Origin: Candidatus Gastranaerophilales bacterium
Lineage (GTDB): Bacteria > Cyanobacteriota > Vampirovibrionia > Gastranaerophilales > Gastranaerophilaceae
Length of the DNA: 64,000 bases
Reading direction: 5' to 3'
Assembly (NCBI GenBank): GCA_944326485.1
Contig: CALVED010000005.1
Span: 123,261 to 187,260 of the forward strand
The notes below the pieces were generated by a model. That model was not told where the DNA came from, searched no databases, and saw nothing but the letters and a program-made list of their open reading frames with translations. Both the position numbers and the translations under genes were made by a program. Below, in pieces: positions 18,262 through 26,351 of this stretch (its first letter is position 1; every line of letters starts with the position of its first letter).

Positions 18262-18729
18262 TTATTTGATTTGTTTTGCAATTTCATCTGTTATGTCCGT
18301 ACCACCCATTAATACAGCTCCTTTTGCAAGAACTAAATCGTAACCTTTAGCTTTTGCTTGTGTATTAATTACATTTGAAATATTATTATCTATTTCAATT
18401 AGTTTTTTTTCATAAGATTTTGTCATTGCGGTTCTTTTTGCTTGGAATTCTTTTTGATATTTTTCTTTTAATGCTTTTTGTTTTTTCTCATCTTTTTCTT
18501 TGCTTATAGCCATTTGGGCTGTTTCACCAAGTTTTGCAAGTTCTTGAACATTTTTACTGTTTTGTTCTTTTAATGCTTTAACTTGAGCAGATGATTCAAC
18601 AATTTTTGGTACATTTACAACTGCAACTTTAAATGTAGCAGGAGTGTCTGACATTGCATAATTTGCGAATCCAAGACCAAGACCAAATGCTACTAAAGAA
18701 ACGGTTAATACTTTTAAATTATTTTTCAT
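18262..18729 (-). CDS. OmpH/Skp-like periplasmic protein 2
   Basis: A 155-residue paralogue of the protein at 16594. A hydrophobic signal region covers residues 5-27. Residues 35-120 form a Lys/Gln-rich coiled coil that starts with V-A-V-V-N-V-P-K-I-V (the OmpH entry strand). The end L-V-L-A-K-G-A-V-L-M-G-G-T-D-I-T-D-E-I mirrors the end of the first copy. AAAGGAG precedes the ATG. Probable role: holding unfolded outer-membrane proteins in the periplasm. The upstream gap to 19051 consists mostly of repeat copy C. Confidence 0.9.
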   Translation of the reverse strand: MKNNLKVLTVSLVAFGLGLGFANYAMSDTPATFKVAVVNVPKIVESSAQVKALKEQNSKNVQELAKLGETAQMAISKEKDEKKQKALKEKYQKEFQAKRTAMTKSYEKKLIEIDNNISNVINTQAKAKGYDLVLAKGAVLMGGTDITDEIAKQIK

Positions 18730-18832
18730 ATTTAACTCCTTTTAATAAATTTCCTTAAAAATTTATAATGATTATATCATTTTCTCAGAAAAATTCAAAT
18801 TAACAGTATAGTTATATATCTTGTACGATAAA

Positions 18833-19015
18833 TGTCCGAGAAAAAATTCACTATAAACTGAAAGTGTGAGTGAATTTTTTTTACAAAATGAACCAAAAAC
18901 TTTGTTTTTGAGTGAGCTTGTATCCGTAGTGAAACGAAGGTGATTGGCATTTTCATAAGGTGAGTACTTTGTTAGCGAGGATGAGAAGGTAACAAAGTGC
19001 GATACTAGATTAAAT
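18833..19015 (+). repeat. Dispersed intergenic repeat, long form (copy C, near consensus)
   Basis: Runs from TGTCCGAGAAAAAATTCAC to GCGATACTAGATTAAAT, 183 bp. The left hairpin pairs AAAATTCAC with GTGAATTTT. The right module contains ACTTTGTTA, 15 bases, then TAACAAAGT, an exact 9-bp inverted repeat. The remainder of the 322-bp gap between 18729 and 19052 is AT-rich and shows no gene. Confidence 0.92.
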
Positions 19016-19051
19016 AAAATTCGCTATATACAGAGAGTTTAAAAGAATTTC

Positions 19052-20845
19052 TTATTGGAATATGGGATAGAATTCTTTAATTGTTTTTGAACTTAAATTT
19101 TCTCCTTTTATTGTTTTATTTTGCTTTATATTTTCAAATTTTATATTTCTTATTTCTTCATCTGTAAATTCTCCGCCATCATTATAAAATTTTTCAATAG
19201 CATTTTCACTAAAACAATATGTATAATTTATTGTATTTTTATCTGCATACATTTTGGGAAAATACTCTGTTGTAAGAATACTTCTTGAACAGCAATTAGC
19301 AGTTGTTTCTTTACAATCTCTGTTCCATATAAAATATTCTTTATACGGCATAGGTATTGTAAATAATTCTATAGGTAGATATGGTGTTTTATTTTGTTCA
19401 TAATAGAACTTGAATATTTTTTCAGAAATATAATTTGTTTTTTTTGTTTTGCTTAGAATACTGTAGTCATTGTACCAATATGATTGTTTTATTTTGTTAT
19501 CTAAAATTGGGATAAAAATACCTACAGCTAATATTAAAAGGATTGTGGATATTATTTTTGATATATTTAATGCTTTTTTGTTTTTTGTAATATACGCTAA
19601 ATATCTGCATAAATAGCTATATAATATTAAAATTCCATAAAAAATAATTATCCTATATAAAACAACAATATTAGGATGTATTAACCAGAATTTTCCTTCT
19701 TCATAATATGTTCTTCCGCATAAAATAAGTGAAAATACTGATATTAAAATTGATGATTGTAAAATCAGCGGAAAAATTATTTTTTTTATTGATTGTTTTT
19801 TATATGTCAGATAAACAGACAAAGTTAGTAAGATAATAAAAATTATCCATAATATTATTTCATCTTTAATATAAATTTGAGTAAAAATATTTAAGAATTC
19901 TTTTAAGTCATTAAGTGAAATATGTATATCATTAGCGCCTCTTTCAATTGCTACATTTCTGAAACCTTTAGATGTTACAAAAAGAATAATAGATAAAAAT
20001 AAAGATATAATTGGCAGATAGAAATTTTTATCTAATTTAAATTTGTAATTATTTATATTTAATTTTTTATTATAGTTTTGTGAAATCATGTACTTAGTTA
20101 CAAAGTCATCTTCTATATATAGAAATGACATAAAATCAAAGATTTTTTGCAGAATCAATATAGAACAATTATATGAGATAATCAAAATGGCAGATATAGC
20201 TGAAACAGAAAATATTATTTCACATGAAGAGCCTATAATAAATCCTGAGAATATAGCGAATAAAAGTTTGAGATTGTTATTCTTAAATAATAAAGTTTTT
20301 TTAGAGTTAGAAATAATTCTTGTATAAATAAAGTACCAAAAGTAACTAAAAAATAATAAAGGGAAAATGTATCTGTAAAATGAATGATTAAAGCCTATAA
20401 TAAATGAATTAATTTGTACTATAGAATAAAAAAAATACATTGATAAAATTATCAAAATAAAGGATTTTGAAAATTTAGAATTTTTATATATAAAGCCAAA
20501 ATTAGTTATTGAAAGTAAAATAATACACAAAAAAATACCTTTAATTATTCCGTTTGGAATACTCATAAAATCAGCAGGATGAATATTTAATAAATGAGGA
20601 AGATTATAATTAAAAAAATTTGTAAGGAAAAAACAAAGATATCCGCCGCCATGAAGTTGATATGCACTATGAAAATTTGTTGGAAATAAACTTTCAAAAA
20701 TACTGTTTTGATAAAGACTATGTGACATATCATCACCATAGAATGTACAATTGCGTGACAGATAACTTGTTAGAAATATAATTGAAAAACAAATCAATGC
20801 TAATATAAATGAAAAAGTGAATTTTTCTATTTTATTTTTAGACAT
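19052..20845 (-). CDS. Large polytopic membrane protein (DUF6056-like, tentative)
   Basis: A 597-residue protein with about ten to twelve hydrophobic helices spread over residues 10-455 and a polar C-terminal domain of about 140 residues with several Cys (R-D-C-K-E-T-T-A-N-C-C). The first extracytoplasmic loop holds a Gly-Asp-Asp motif (F-Y-G-D-D-M-S-H), a position where GT-C glycosyltransferase-like and DUF6056 membrane proteins carry acidic residues. This suggests a lipid-linked sugar transferase, but the assignment is weak. It begins 14 bp after mtnA and is likely in the same operon. An internal run of AT-only codons is typical for the window. Confidence 0.6.
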   Translation of the reverse strand: MSKNKIEKFTFSFILALICFSIIFLTSYLSRNCTFYGDDMSHSLYQNSIFESLFPTNFHSAYQLHGGGYLCFFLTNFFNYNLPHLLNIHPADFMSIPNGIIKGIFLCIILLSITNFGFIYKNSKFSKSFILIILSMYFFYSIVQINSFIIGFNHSFYRYIFPLLFFSYFWYFIYTRIISNSKKTLLFKNNNLKLLFAIFSGFIIGSSCEIIFSVSAISAILIISYNCSILILQKIFDFMSFLYIEDDFVTKYMISQNYNKKLNINNYKFKLDKNFYLPIISLFLSIILFVTSKGFRNVAIERGANDIHISLNDLKEFLNIFTQIYIKDEIILWIIFIILLTLSVYLTYKKQSIKKIIFPLILQSSILISVFSLILCGRTYYEEGKFWLIHPNIVVLYRIIIFYGILILYSYLCRYLAYITKNKKALNISKIISTILLILAVGIFIPILDNKIKQSYWYNDYSILSKTKKTNYISEKIFKFYYEQNKTPYLPIELFTIPMPYKEYFIWNRDCKETTANCCSRSILTTEYFPKMYADKNTINYTYCFSENAIEKFYNDGGEFTDEEIRNIKFENIKQNKTIKGENLSSKTIKEFYPIFQ

Positions 20846-20859
20846 ATGATATTTGACCT

Positions 20860-21915
20860 TTAATTTTTAAAAGCATTCTTAATAGATTCTTTAAAATCAG
20901 GTTTTAGAATACCTTTTTCTGTAATTATTCCCGTTATTAATTCATGAGGAGTGACATCAAAGCCAGGATTTATAATATTAACTTCTTTAGCACAAATCCA
21001 ATCACCGTTAATGTGTGTAACTTCTTCGTGAGAACGTTCTTCTATAGGAATTTCTTTACCTGATTTAATAGAAATATCAATAGTAGAAAGAGGTGCTGCT
21101 ATATAAAATGGTATATTATGATATTTTGCAGCTATTGCAACTGTGTATGTTCCTATTTTATTAGCTGTATCACCATTTGCAGCAATTCTGTCTGCTCCAA
21201 CAACAACCATATTTATCATTCCTTTTGACATAAAATAAGAGCACATACCGTCAGTAATAAGTGTTGTAGGAATGCCATCTTGTGTAAGTTCCCAAGTAGT
21301 AAGTCTTGCGCCTTGTTGTCTAGGTCTTGTTTCATCTGCAAAAACTTTAATAGTAGGGTCTTTAGCATATGCACTTCTTATAACGCCAAGTGCTGTTCCA
21401 TAGCCTACCGTTGCTAAAGCGCCTGCATTACAATGTGTTAATATAGTAGCACCTTTTGGAACTACACTAGCACCATAATCTCCCATTTTTTTATTTATTT
21501 CTATATCTTCATTTTCAAGTTTTATTCCGTTTTCTTTTAGATTTTTTATTATTTCTTCAATACTGCCATTAGTATTTTTTGCAAGTTTCATTTGTTTATC
21601 AACACCCCACATAAGGTTGACAGCTGTAGGTCTTGAAGATTTTAAATATTGGGCTTTTTTATTTAGTTCTTCTAAAAATAATTTTTTATCTTTTATTTTT
21701 TCACCAAGTTCTATTGCGGCTAAAACCATTCCGTGGACTCCAGCTATTCCTATTGCAGGTGCTCCTCTTACCAGCATATCTTTTATTGCATTGTACATTT
21801 CATCACTTGTTTTTATATCAACAGTTTTAAATTCGTAAGGTAAAATAGTTTGATCTATTATTCTTGATATGTTATCAACCCATTCTATTGTCTTAATTTT
21901 AGATTCAAATGTCAT
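20860..21915 (-). CDS. mtnA: S-methyl-5-thioribose-1-phosphate isomerase
   Basis: Methionine-salvage isomerase that converts 5-methylthioribose 1-phosphate to the ribulose form. Length is 351 residues. The catalytic Cys is C162 in T-H-C-N-A-G-A-L-A-T-V-G-Y-G, and the catalytic Asp is D242 in V-G-A-D-R-I-A-A-N-G-D. R-G-A-P-A-I-G near 50 and E-T-R-P-R-Q-Q-G-A-R-L near 195 bind phosphate. No other methionine-salvage gene is in the window; in such cases the enzyme may also act in 5-deoxyribose phosphate disposal. It sits 7 bp after the small membrane protein in the ruvC operon. Confidence 0.95.
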   Translation of the reverse strand: MTFESKIKTIEWVDNISRIIDQTILPYEFKTVDIKTSDEMYNAIKDMLVRGAPAIGIAGVHGMVLAAIELGEKIKDKKLFLEELNKKAQYLKSSRPTAVNLMWGVDKQMKLAKNTNGSIEEIIKNLKENGIKLENEDIEINKKMGDYGASVVPKGATILTHCNAGALATVGYGTALGVIRSAYAKDPTIKVFADETRPRQQGARLTTWELTQDGIPTTLITDGMCSYFMSKGMINMVVVGADRIAANGDTANKIGTYTVAIAAKYHNIPFYIAAPLSTIDISIKSGKEIPIEERSHEEVTHINGDWICAKEVNIINPGFDVTPHELITGIITEKGILKPDFKESIKNAFKN

Positions 21916-21922
21916 AATATGT

Positions 21923-22360
21923 TTAGTTTCCTTTCTTAAAGTATTGATATAAATATGCAGTTAAGAATCCTGAAAATGAATTTAAAATAGCACATAATAT
22001 AGCAGTAAAAAATATTGTACCTAATAAAAATATTATGTTTTGACATACTACTTTTACCCAGATAAATGATTGTATTTTAAATATTAAATCAAGAAAAAAA
22101 GCTAATGGAAAAAATAATACCGAATAGCCAATGCATCCTGTGAAACCTGCTGTTGCCCCGTATATAATTCCTTGTTCAATTTTTATTTCTTTAATTAAAT
22201 TTAAGTTTTTGAAGTAAATAATAATGAAAGGTGCCATAATAAACATTAGTAATATCAAAATAAAAAAAGTTAATGCGGGTATAATAGAAATAACACCTAA
22301 AAATGCTCCTGATATAATTGAAACAATGCTTATAATTTTAAATATCGGATTTTTTAACAT
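21923..22360 (-). CDS. Small four-helix membrane protein of unknown function
   Basis: A 145-residue hydrophobic protein. I count four transmembrane segments (about 8-30, 32-52, 68-92, 104-133) and a short basic tail. A G-A-T-A-G-F-T-G-C-I-G-Y stretch precedes the third helix and resembles the Gly-rich turns of DUF-type bacterial membrane proteins. GAGGT lies at good spacing before the ATG. It is located between ruvC (11 bp) and mtnA (7 bp), which indicates cotranscription but not a common function. Confidence 0.7.
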   Translation of the reverse strand: MLKNPIFKIISIVSIISGAFLGVISIIPALTFFILILLMFIMAPFIIIYFKNLNLIKEIKIEQGIIYGATAGFTGCIGYSVLFFPLAFFLDLIFKIQSFIWVKVVCQNIIFLLGTIFFTAILCAILNSFSGFLTAYLYQYFKKGN

Positions 22361-22371
22361 AACTACCTCTT

Positions 22372-22845
22372 TTATTTAATATTAAATCTTGAATAACAAA
22401 GTGCAATGGCTATAGAGTCAAGTGTATCATCAAGTTTTGGAAGATGTTTATATTTAATTGACATTTCAACAATTTTTGCAACTTCTTCTTTTGTTGCTCT
22501 ACCATATCCTGTAATGATTTGTTTTACTTCAATAGGCGTATATTCAAAAATAGGAATTGATTTTTCTTCCAATACCGATAATATCACACCTCTTGCTTCT
22601 GCTACAGGAATTATAGTTTTTTGATTTTTGAAATAGAATAATTTTTCTATACTTGCAACTGTTGGTTTGTATTTTTCAAGAATAGTTTTTAAATCTTGTT
22701 GTATTTCAAAAAGTCTTGCCGAATCGGTCTTATTTTTATCTGTTTGAATTGAACCTGATGTTATTAGAATATTTTCTTCTTTTTCTATATCCAGAATACA
22801 ATAACCTACAATAGCAAGCCCTGGGTCTATACCTATTATCCTCAT
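22372..22845 (-). CDS. ruvC: Holliday junction resolvase RuvC
   Basis: Endonuclease that resolves four-way junctions together with RuvAB. Length is 157 residues, normal for the family. The acidic catalytic set is visible: D7 (G-I-D-P-G), E67 (S-I-E-K-L-F-Y), and D139/D140 with D143 (L-D-D-T-L-D-S-I-A-I-A). It opens a four-gene minus-strand unit with the small membrane protein, mtnA and the large membrane protein; ruvA and ruvB are not in the window. Confidence 0.96.
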   Translation of the reverse strand: MRIIGIDPGLAIVGYCILDIEKEENILITSGSIQTDKNKTDSARLFEIQQDLKTILEKYKPTVASIEKLFYFKNQKTIIPVAEARGVILSVLEEKSIPIFEYTPIEVKQIITGYGRATKEEVAKIVEMSIKYKHLPKLDDTLDSIAIALCYSRFNIK

Positions 22846-22985
22846 TCTTTAATTATAATTTAGATTATTTATTGAATACCATAATTTAGTAAACTTTTGT
22901 TAATTGTTATTTCTATTATTGTAAATTTATAAAATGAATATTTTTTTAATATGTAAAGGTAATATAGAAGAAAGGAAAAATAATT

Positions 22986-23306
22986 ATGAATATTTCATCA
23001 GTAGGTTCTGTTCAAAATAATACACAGAATAAAACAAATTATGTAAAAACCGGAGCTAAAATTGGAACAGCAGTTGGAGTTGGTAAATTTGCAATAAATA
23101 CAATAAAAAATAAACAATTTATTAAAGATATGTATCAATCTAGTGTCGAAGGATTAGGCAAGGTTGGGGCTAAAGGAGCTACTGTTGGGGGACTTGCAAT
23201 TGGTCTTGGGGCTATAATGGGTATAGGAGCTGCTATTGGTGCTGGTGTAGGTGCTATTTGTCAAGCAGTTGCTAATAAAAAAAATGAATCTGTTGAAAAA
23301 GCATAA
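22986..23306 (+). CDS. Small glycine-zipper protein
   Basis: A 106-residue protein; AAGGA precedes the ATG. The first 20 residues are Asn/Ser/Gln-rich (starting M-N-I-S-S-V). Residues 22-45 contain a Gly/Ala helix, and residues 65-97 an unbroken Gly/Ala/Ile stretch with G-x-x-x-G spacing (GGLAIGLGAIMGIGAAIGAG), ending in a short charged tail. Such glycine-zipper segments insert into membranes in pore-forming peptides and small membrane proteins. The N-terminus resembles those of the proteins at 23486 and 35110. Function unknown. Confidence 0.7.
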   Translation: MNISSVGSVQNNTQNKTNYVKTGAKIGTAVGVGKFAINTIKNKQFIKDMYQSSVEGLGKVGAKGATVGGLAIGLGAIMGIGAAIGAGVGAICQAVANKKNESVEKA

Positions 23307-23331
23307 AAAATAGAAAAAATATAATTTATAA

Positions 23332-23366
23332 TAAGAAGGTCGAGTTATTAACTTCGACCTTCTTTT
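23332..23366 (+). terminator. Intrinsic terminator after the glycine-zipper gene
   Basis: AGAAGGTCGA and TCGACCTTCT are reverse complements around a loop of about nine bases, followed by TTTT. Confidence 0.88.
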
Positions 23367-23370
23367 AATA

Positions 23371-23416
23371 TAGCGAGAATGCCTAGATAACAAAGTGCGA
23401 TACTGGATTTTTAAAT
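23371..23416 (+). repeat. Dispersed repeat, right-end fragment (copy H)
   Basis: TAGCGAGAATGCCTAGATAACAAAGTGCGATACTGGATTTTTAAAT in outline: the last 45 or so bases of the repeat, decayed, lying just after the terminator. Only the GCGAG..TAACAAAGTGCGATACT part is conserved. Confidence 0.75.
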
Positions 23417-23485
23417 TATGTAACAATAAATCTAAATAAGTAAAATTTCTAACCTCAGTTCCTTTAAATAGTTAAAGGAGTTTTT

Positions 23486-24463
23486 ATGAATATAAATAGT
23501 ATAAATTATCTTCCCGGTAAAACATTAAATATTTCAAAATCTCAAAATCATATGTATATTTTACAGCCGCTTAAATCAGATATTGTATCTTTTAGCGGTA
23601 AAAAACATGTAAAAAAAGAAAATTCTAATACAGCTAAAGCAGTAGAATTTGGTGAAAAATTAATTCACTTGCCATTGTCACAAAAAATAGATTTAGATTA
23701 TATTTCAAGCTTATTACCTGATATCCAAGTAAAACCTATTGGAGATTTAAGGTTTGAAATTCCTGATTCTCAAAATTATATGGCATTTTATTCTGGTATT
23801 TTAAGTCCTGATTTTGAGGCTGTAGAAAATAAAATATATTTTAATGTAGAGGATGCTAATAAAAATCCTGTTAATAGATTAGGATTTATTATGAATAGTG
23901 CACATGAATATACTCATTTCCTTCAGTCAAAACAAGGAGAAGCAAGAGAATATTTGAAAAGTGTATCAAAAGGTGATCATGAATATGCCAAAATTATTCA
24001 AGGGGGTGGACTTTTTGCTTTTAAACCTTTTGACAATGATATTCAAGCTAAATTTTGTGTTCCTACTTTTCAGTGTGCCGAAGACATTGAGAACTTAAAA
24101 AAATATGGAATGATTGTTCCAAGGGAAAGACAAGTCTCTAAGCAGGATATACTTCATTCTGCTGGATTTAGCACAGAAAAAGATTTTAAAAATTATATTA
24201 ATTATACATTTAATAATATAGTTAGAGAAATAGTAAAAAGTTTTATTAATGATCCTTTGATATCTCAAAATGTAAAAGATAAAGAGCATTTGGATAAACT
24301 TTATGCCAAAATAAAAAAATATTGTGCAATAAAGGCAAAGGACGAAAAAGAAGCTTATACGACAGAAAGTGATATTGCTAAAAAAGCTATGAAAACAGAT
24401 AGTTCATTAAATATAGATATATTCTCAATTTATTATGATATGTTAGAAAAAGCTTTATCATAA
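23486..24463 (+). CDS. Putative HEXXH zinc-metallopeptidase-like protein
   Basis: A 325-residue protein; AAAGGAG lies five bases before the ATG. The N-terminus is M-N-I-N-S-I, followed at 33-40 by I-V-S-F-S-G-K-K, a signature also seen in other proteins of this window. The centre contains H140-E-Y-T-H144, a match to the HEXXH zinc-protease motif, on a helix preceded by G-F-I-M-N-S-A. A third ligand cannot be assigned. The C-terminal third is Lys-rich and helical. No classical signal peptide is seen. I do not recognise a named family. Confidence 0.65.
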   Translation: MNINSINYLPGKTLNISKSQNHMYILQPLKSDIVSFSGKKHVKKENSNTAKAVEFGEKLIHLPLSQKIDLDYISSLLPDIQVKPIGDLRFEIPDSQNYMAFYSGILSPDFEAVENKIYFNVEDANKNPVNRLGFIMNSAHEYTHFLQSKQGEAREYLKSVSKGDHEYAKIIQGGGLFAFKPFDNDIQAKFCVPTFQCAEDIENLKKYGMIVPRERQVSKQDILHSAGFSTEKDFKNYINYTFNNIVREIVKSFINDPLISQNVKDKEHLDKLYAKIKKYCAIKAKDEKEAYTTESDIAKKAMKTDSSLNIDIFSIYYDMLEKALS

Positions 24464-24488
24464 AAAGAGGGTTTTTACCCTCTTTTTT
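24462..24488. terminator. Shared bidirectional terminator of two convergent genes
   Basis: AAAAAGAGGGT and ACCCTCTTTTT flank a four-base T loop, overlapping the stop codons of the metallopeptidase-like gene (plus) and asnS (minus). Confidence 0.9.
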
Positions 24489-25770
24489 ATGGCCTTATTC
24501 TATCCATTAATCTTGGAAATGGTATTGTTTCTCTAACATGAGGAAGTCCGCAGATCCAAGCTACGGTTCTTTCTATTCCAAGACCAAATCCGGCATGAGG
24601 AACACTTCCGTATTTTCTTAAATCTAAATACCAGTCAAATATTTCTTCAGATAATCCGTTTTCTTTAATTTTAGCTCTTAATTTTTCAAGATCATCTTCT
24701 CTTTGTCCGCCACCAATCATTTCACCGTAACCTTCAGGTGCAATTACATCTACACAAGCAGCTTTATTTCCATCTTGCTTCATATAAAATGCTTTAACTG
24801 CCATAGGATAGTGATGAATCATAACAGGTTTATCAAATTCTTCTGAAATTAATGTTTCTTCATCACCGCCAAAATCTTCACCCCAAGGTGTTTCATTTCC
24901 TTTCCTATGAAGAATTTCAATAGCTTCATCGTATGTAATTCTTGGGAACGGTCTTTTTATATTTTCAAGTTTAGAAATATCTCGTTCCAAAACTTCTAAG
25001 TCTGATTTATTATGTTCAAGAACTTGTTGAACAATATATTCAACAAATTCTTCAGCTAAATCCATATCATCATATATATCGGCAAATGCAACCTCCGGTT
25101 CAACCATCCAAAATTCGGTTAAATGGCGTCTTGTTTTAGATTTTTCTGCTCTGAATGTAGGTCCGAAACAATATGCTTTACCGACTGCCATTGCTGCAGC
25201 TTCCATATATAATTGACCTGATTGTGTTAAATATGCTTTTGTATCAAAATAATCAGTTTCAAATAAATTTGTAGTACCTTCGCAAGCATTAGGAGTAAAT
25301 ATTGGTGCATCAACAAGCGTAAATCCATGTGAATCGAAAAAGTCACGAACAGATTTTATTATTCTGTGTCTTACATTTAAAATAGCACGTTGTCTTGATG
25401 AACGAAGCCATAAATGACGATGCTCCATTAAGAAATGTGTGCCGTGTTCTTTTGGTGTTATCGGATAATCTACAGATGCTGAAAGAACTTTAACATCTGT
25501 AGCATCAATTTCATAGCCAATTTTAGAACGATCGTGTTTTTTTACAACACCTTTTACTTCAACAGAACTTTCTTGTGAAATTTTATCCGCTAAATTAAAT
25601 ACATCTTCTGATACATTGCCTTTAAACACAACTGCTTGTATTTCACCTGTTCCATCTCTGAGTTGGAGAAAATGAAGTTTTCCGCTGGAACGTTTATTAT
25701 ATAGCCAAGCTTGAAGAGTAATTTCTTTACCTTCATATTCCTTTATATCTCGAATCCATATTTTTTTCAT
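24487..25770 (-). CDS. asnS: Asparaginyl-tRNA synthetase
   Basis: Charges tRNA-Asn. Length is 427 residues. An OB-fold anticodon domain covers about 1-100 ([18 protein letters not shown]). Class II motif 2 shows [16 protein letters not shown] near 206, and motif 3 is G-F-G-L-G-I-E-R near 397. The [12 protein letters not shown] segment near 157 and the short archaeal/bacterial AsnRS length fit AsnRS rather than AspRS. AAGGGG precedes the ATG. It is a single gene. Confidence 0.95.
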   Translation of the reverse strand: MKKIWIRDIKEYEGKEITLQAWLYNKRSSGKLHFLQLRDGTGEIQAVVFKGNVSEDVFNLADKISQESSVEVKGVVKKHDRSKIGYEIDATDVKVLSASVDYPITPKEHGTHFLMEHRHLWLRSSRQRAILNVRHRIIKSVRDFFDSHGFTLVDAPIFTPNACEGTTNLFETDYFDTKAYLTQSGQLYMEAAAMAVGKAYCFGPTFRAEKSKTRRHLTEFWMVEPEVAFADIYDDMDLAEEFVEYIVQQVLEHNKSDLEVLERDISKLENIKRPFPRITYDEAIEILHRKGNETPWGEDFGGDEETLISEEFDKPVMIHHYPMAVKAFYMKQDGNKAACVDVIAPEGYGEMIGGGQREDDLEKLRAKIKENGLSEEIFDWYLDLRKYGSVPHAGFGLGIERTVAWICGLPHVRETIPFPRLMDRIRP

Positions 25771-25836
25771 AATTATTAACCCCTTAATAAAATATTGCGG
25801 GTTAATAATAACATATTTTTATTAGGATTGAAATAA

Positions 25837-26073
25837 TTACAGATTATTAATTATCTTTTGTATTTCAGAATTTGTTTCCTCACAGGCAGTGCTGTTTAAA
25901 ATTCTATTAATGGATGCAGCAGGTTCTTCTTCTATTTCAACATTATTGTTTATATTTGAAGATGAAAAATTGTTTATATATTTTTGAATTGCATCAATTG
26001 TTTCTTTTGCACTTCCTATTATATTTTTATATTTGTTAAATGAAATTTCTTTTCCGGACTCAAACATAAACAA
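25837..26073 (-). CDS. Small acidic protein of unknown function
   Basis: A 78-residue protein with a strong AAGGAG site six to eight bases upstream of the ATG, which argues that it is real. It has no hydrophobic segment. It is Asn/Ser/Glu-rich with two predicted short helices (residues 18-32 and 66-78) and a disordered-looking S-S-N-I-N-N-N-V-E-I-E-E-E-P linker, and one Cys (C69-ish). Nothing recognisable. It lies alone upstream of asnS on the same strand (66 bp gap). Confidence 0.6.
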   Translation of the reverse strand: MFMFESGKEISFNKYKNIIGSAKETIDAIQKYINNFSSSNINNNVEIEEEPAASINRILNSTACEETNSEIQKIINNL

Positions 26074-26180
26074 CTCTCCTTTTTTTATACCTTTAAGGTG
26101 CTTATCGGCAATGATTTATAAAACTTTAGAAATATTTTTTAAAAATTAATTTTTATGAAGAAAAATTAATATAAAAATTT

Positions 26181-26234
26181 TGTCCGAAAAAAATTTATTC
26201 TATTTTCAGCTTATTGTGAAATTTTCCTCAGAGA
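26181..26234 (-). repeat. Dispersed repeat, short palindromic form (copy I)
   Basis: Begins TGTCCGAAAAAAATTTA and ends AATTTTCCTCAGAGA. The core TTTTCAGCTTATTGTGAA matches the hairpin module of the long copies on the minus strand. No right module is attached. It lies in the 278-bp gap upstream of fusA. Confidence 0.82.
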
Positions 26235-26315
26235 TATATTTAATAATATGAAGCATGTTCTTTAAAAAAAATTGTGTTTATGTAAATATAATTTTAATGG
26301 CGTAAGCTAAGTATA

Positions 26316-26351
26316 ATTTAATTATGTAGTAATAATAAAGGAAAAAGAAAA
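26316..26351 (+). promoter_or_regulatory. Probable fusA promoter -10 and ribosome site
   Basis: TATAAT occurs about 40 bases before the fusA ATG (AAGTATAATTTAATTATG region), and AAAGGAAAAAG precedes the ATG. No convincing -35 is seen. Confidence 0.4.
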
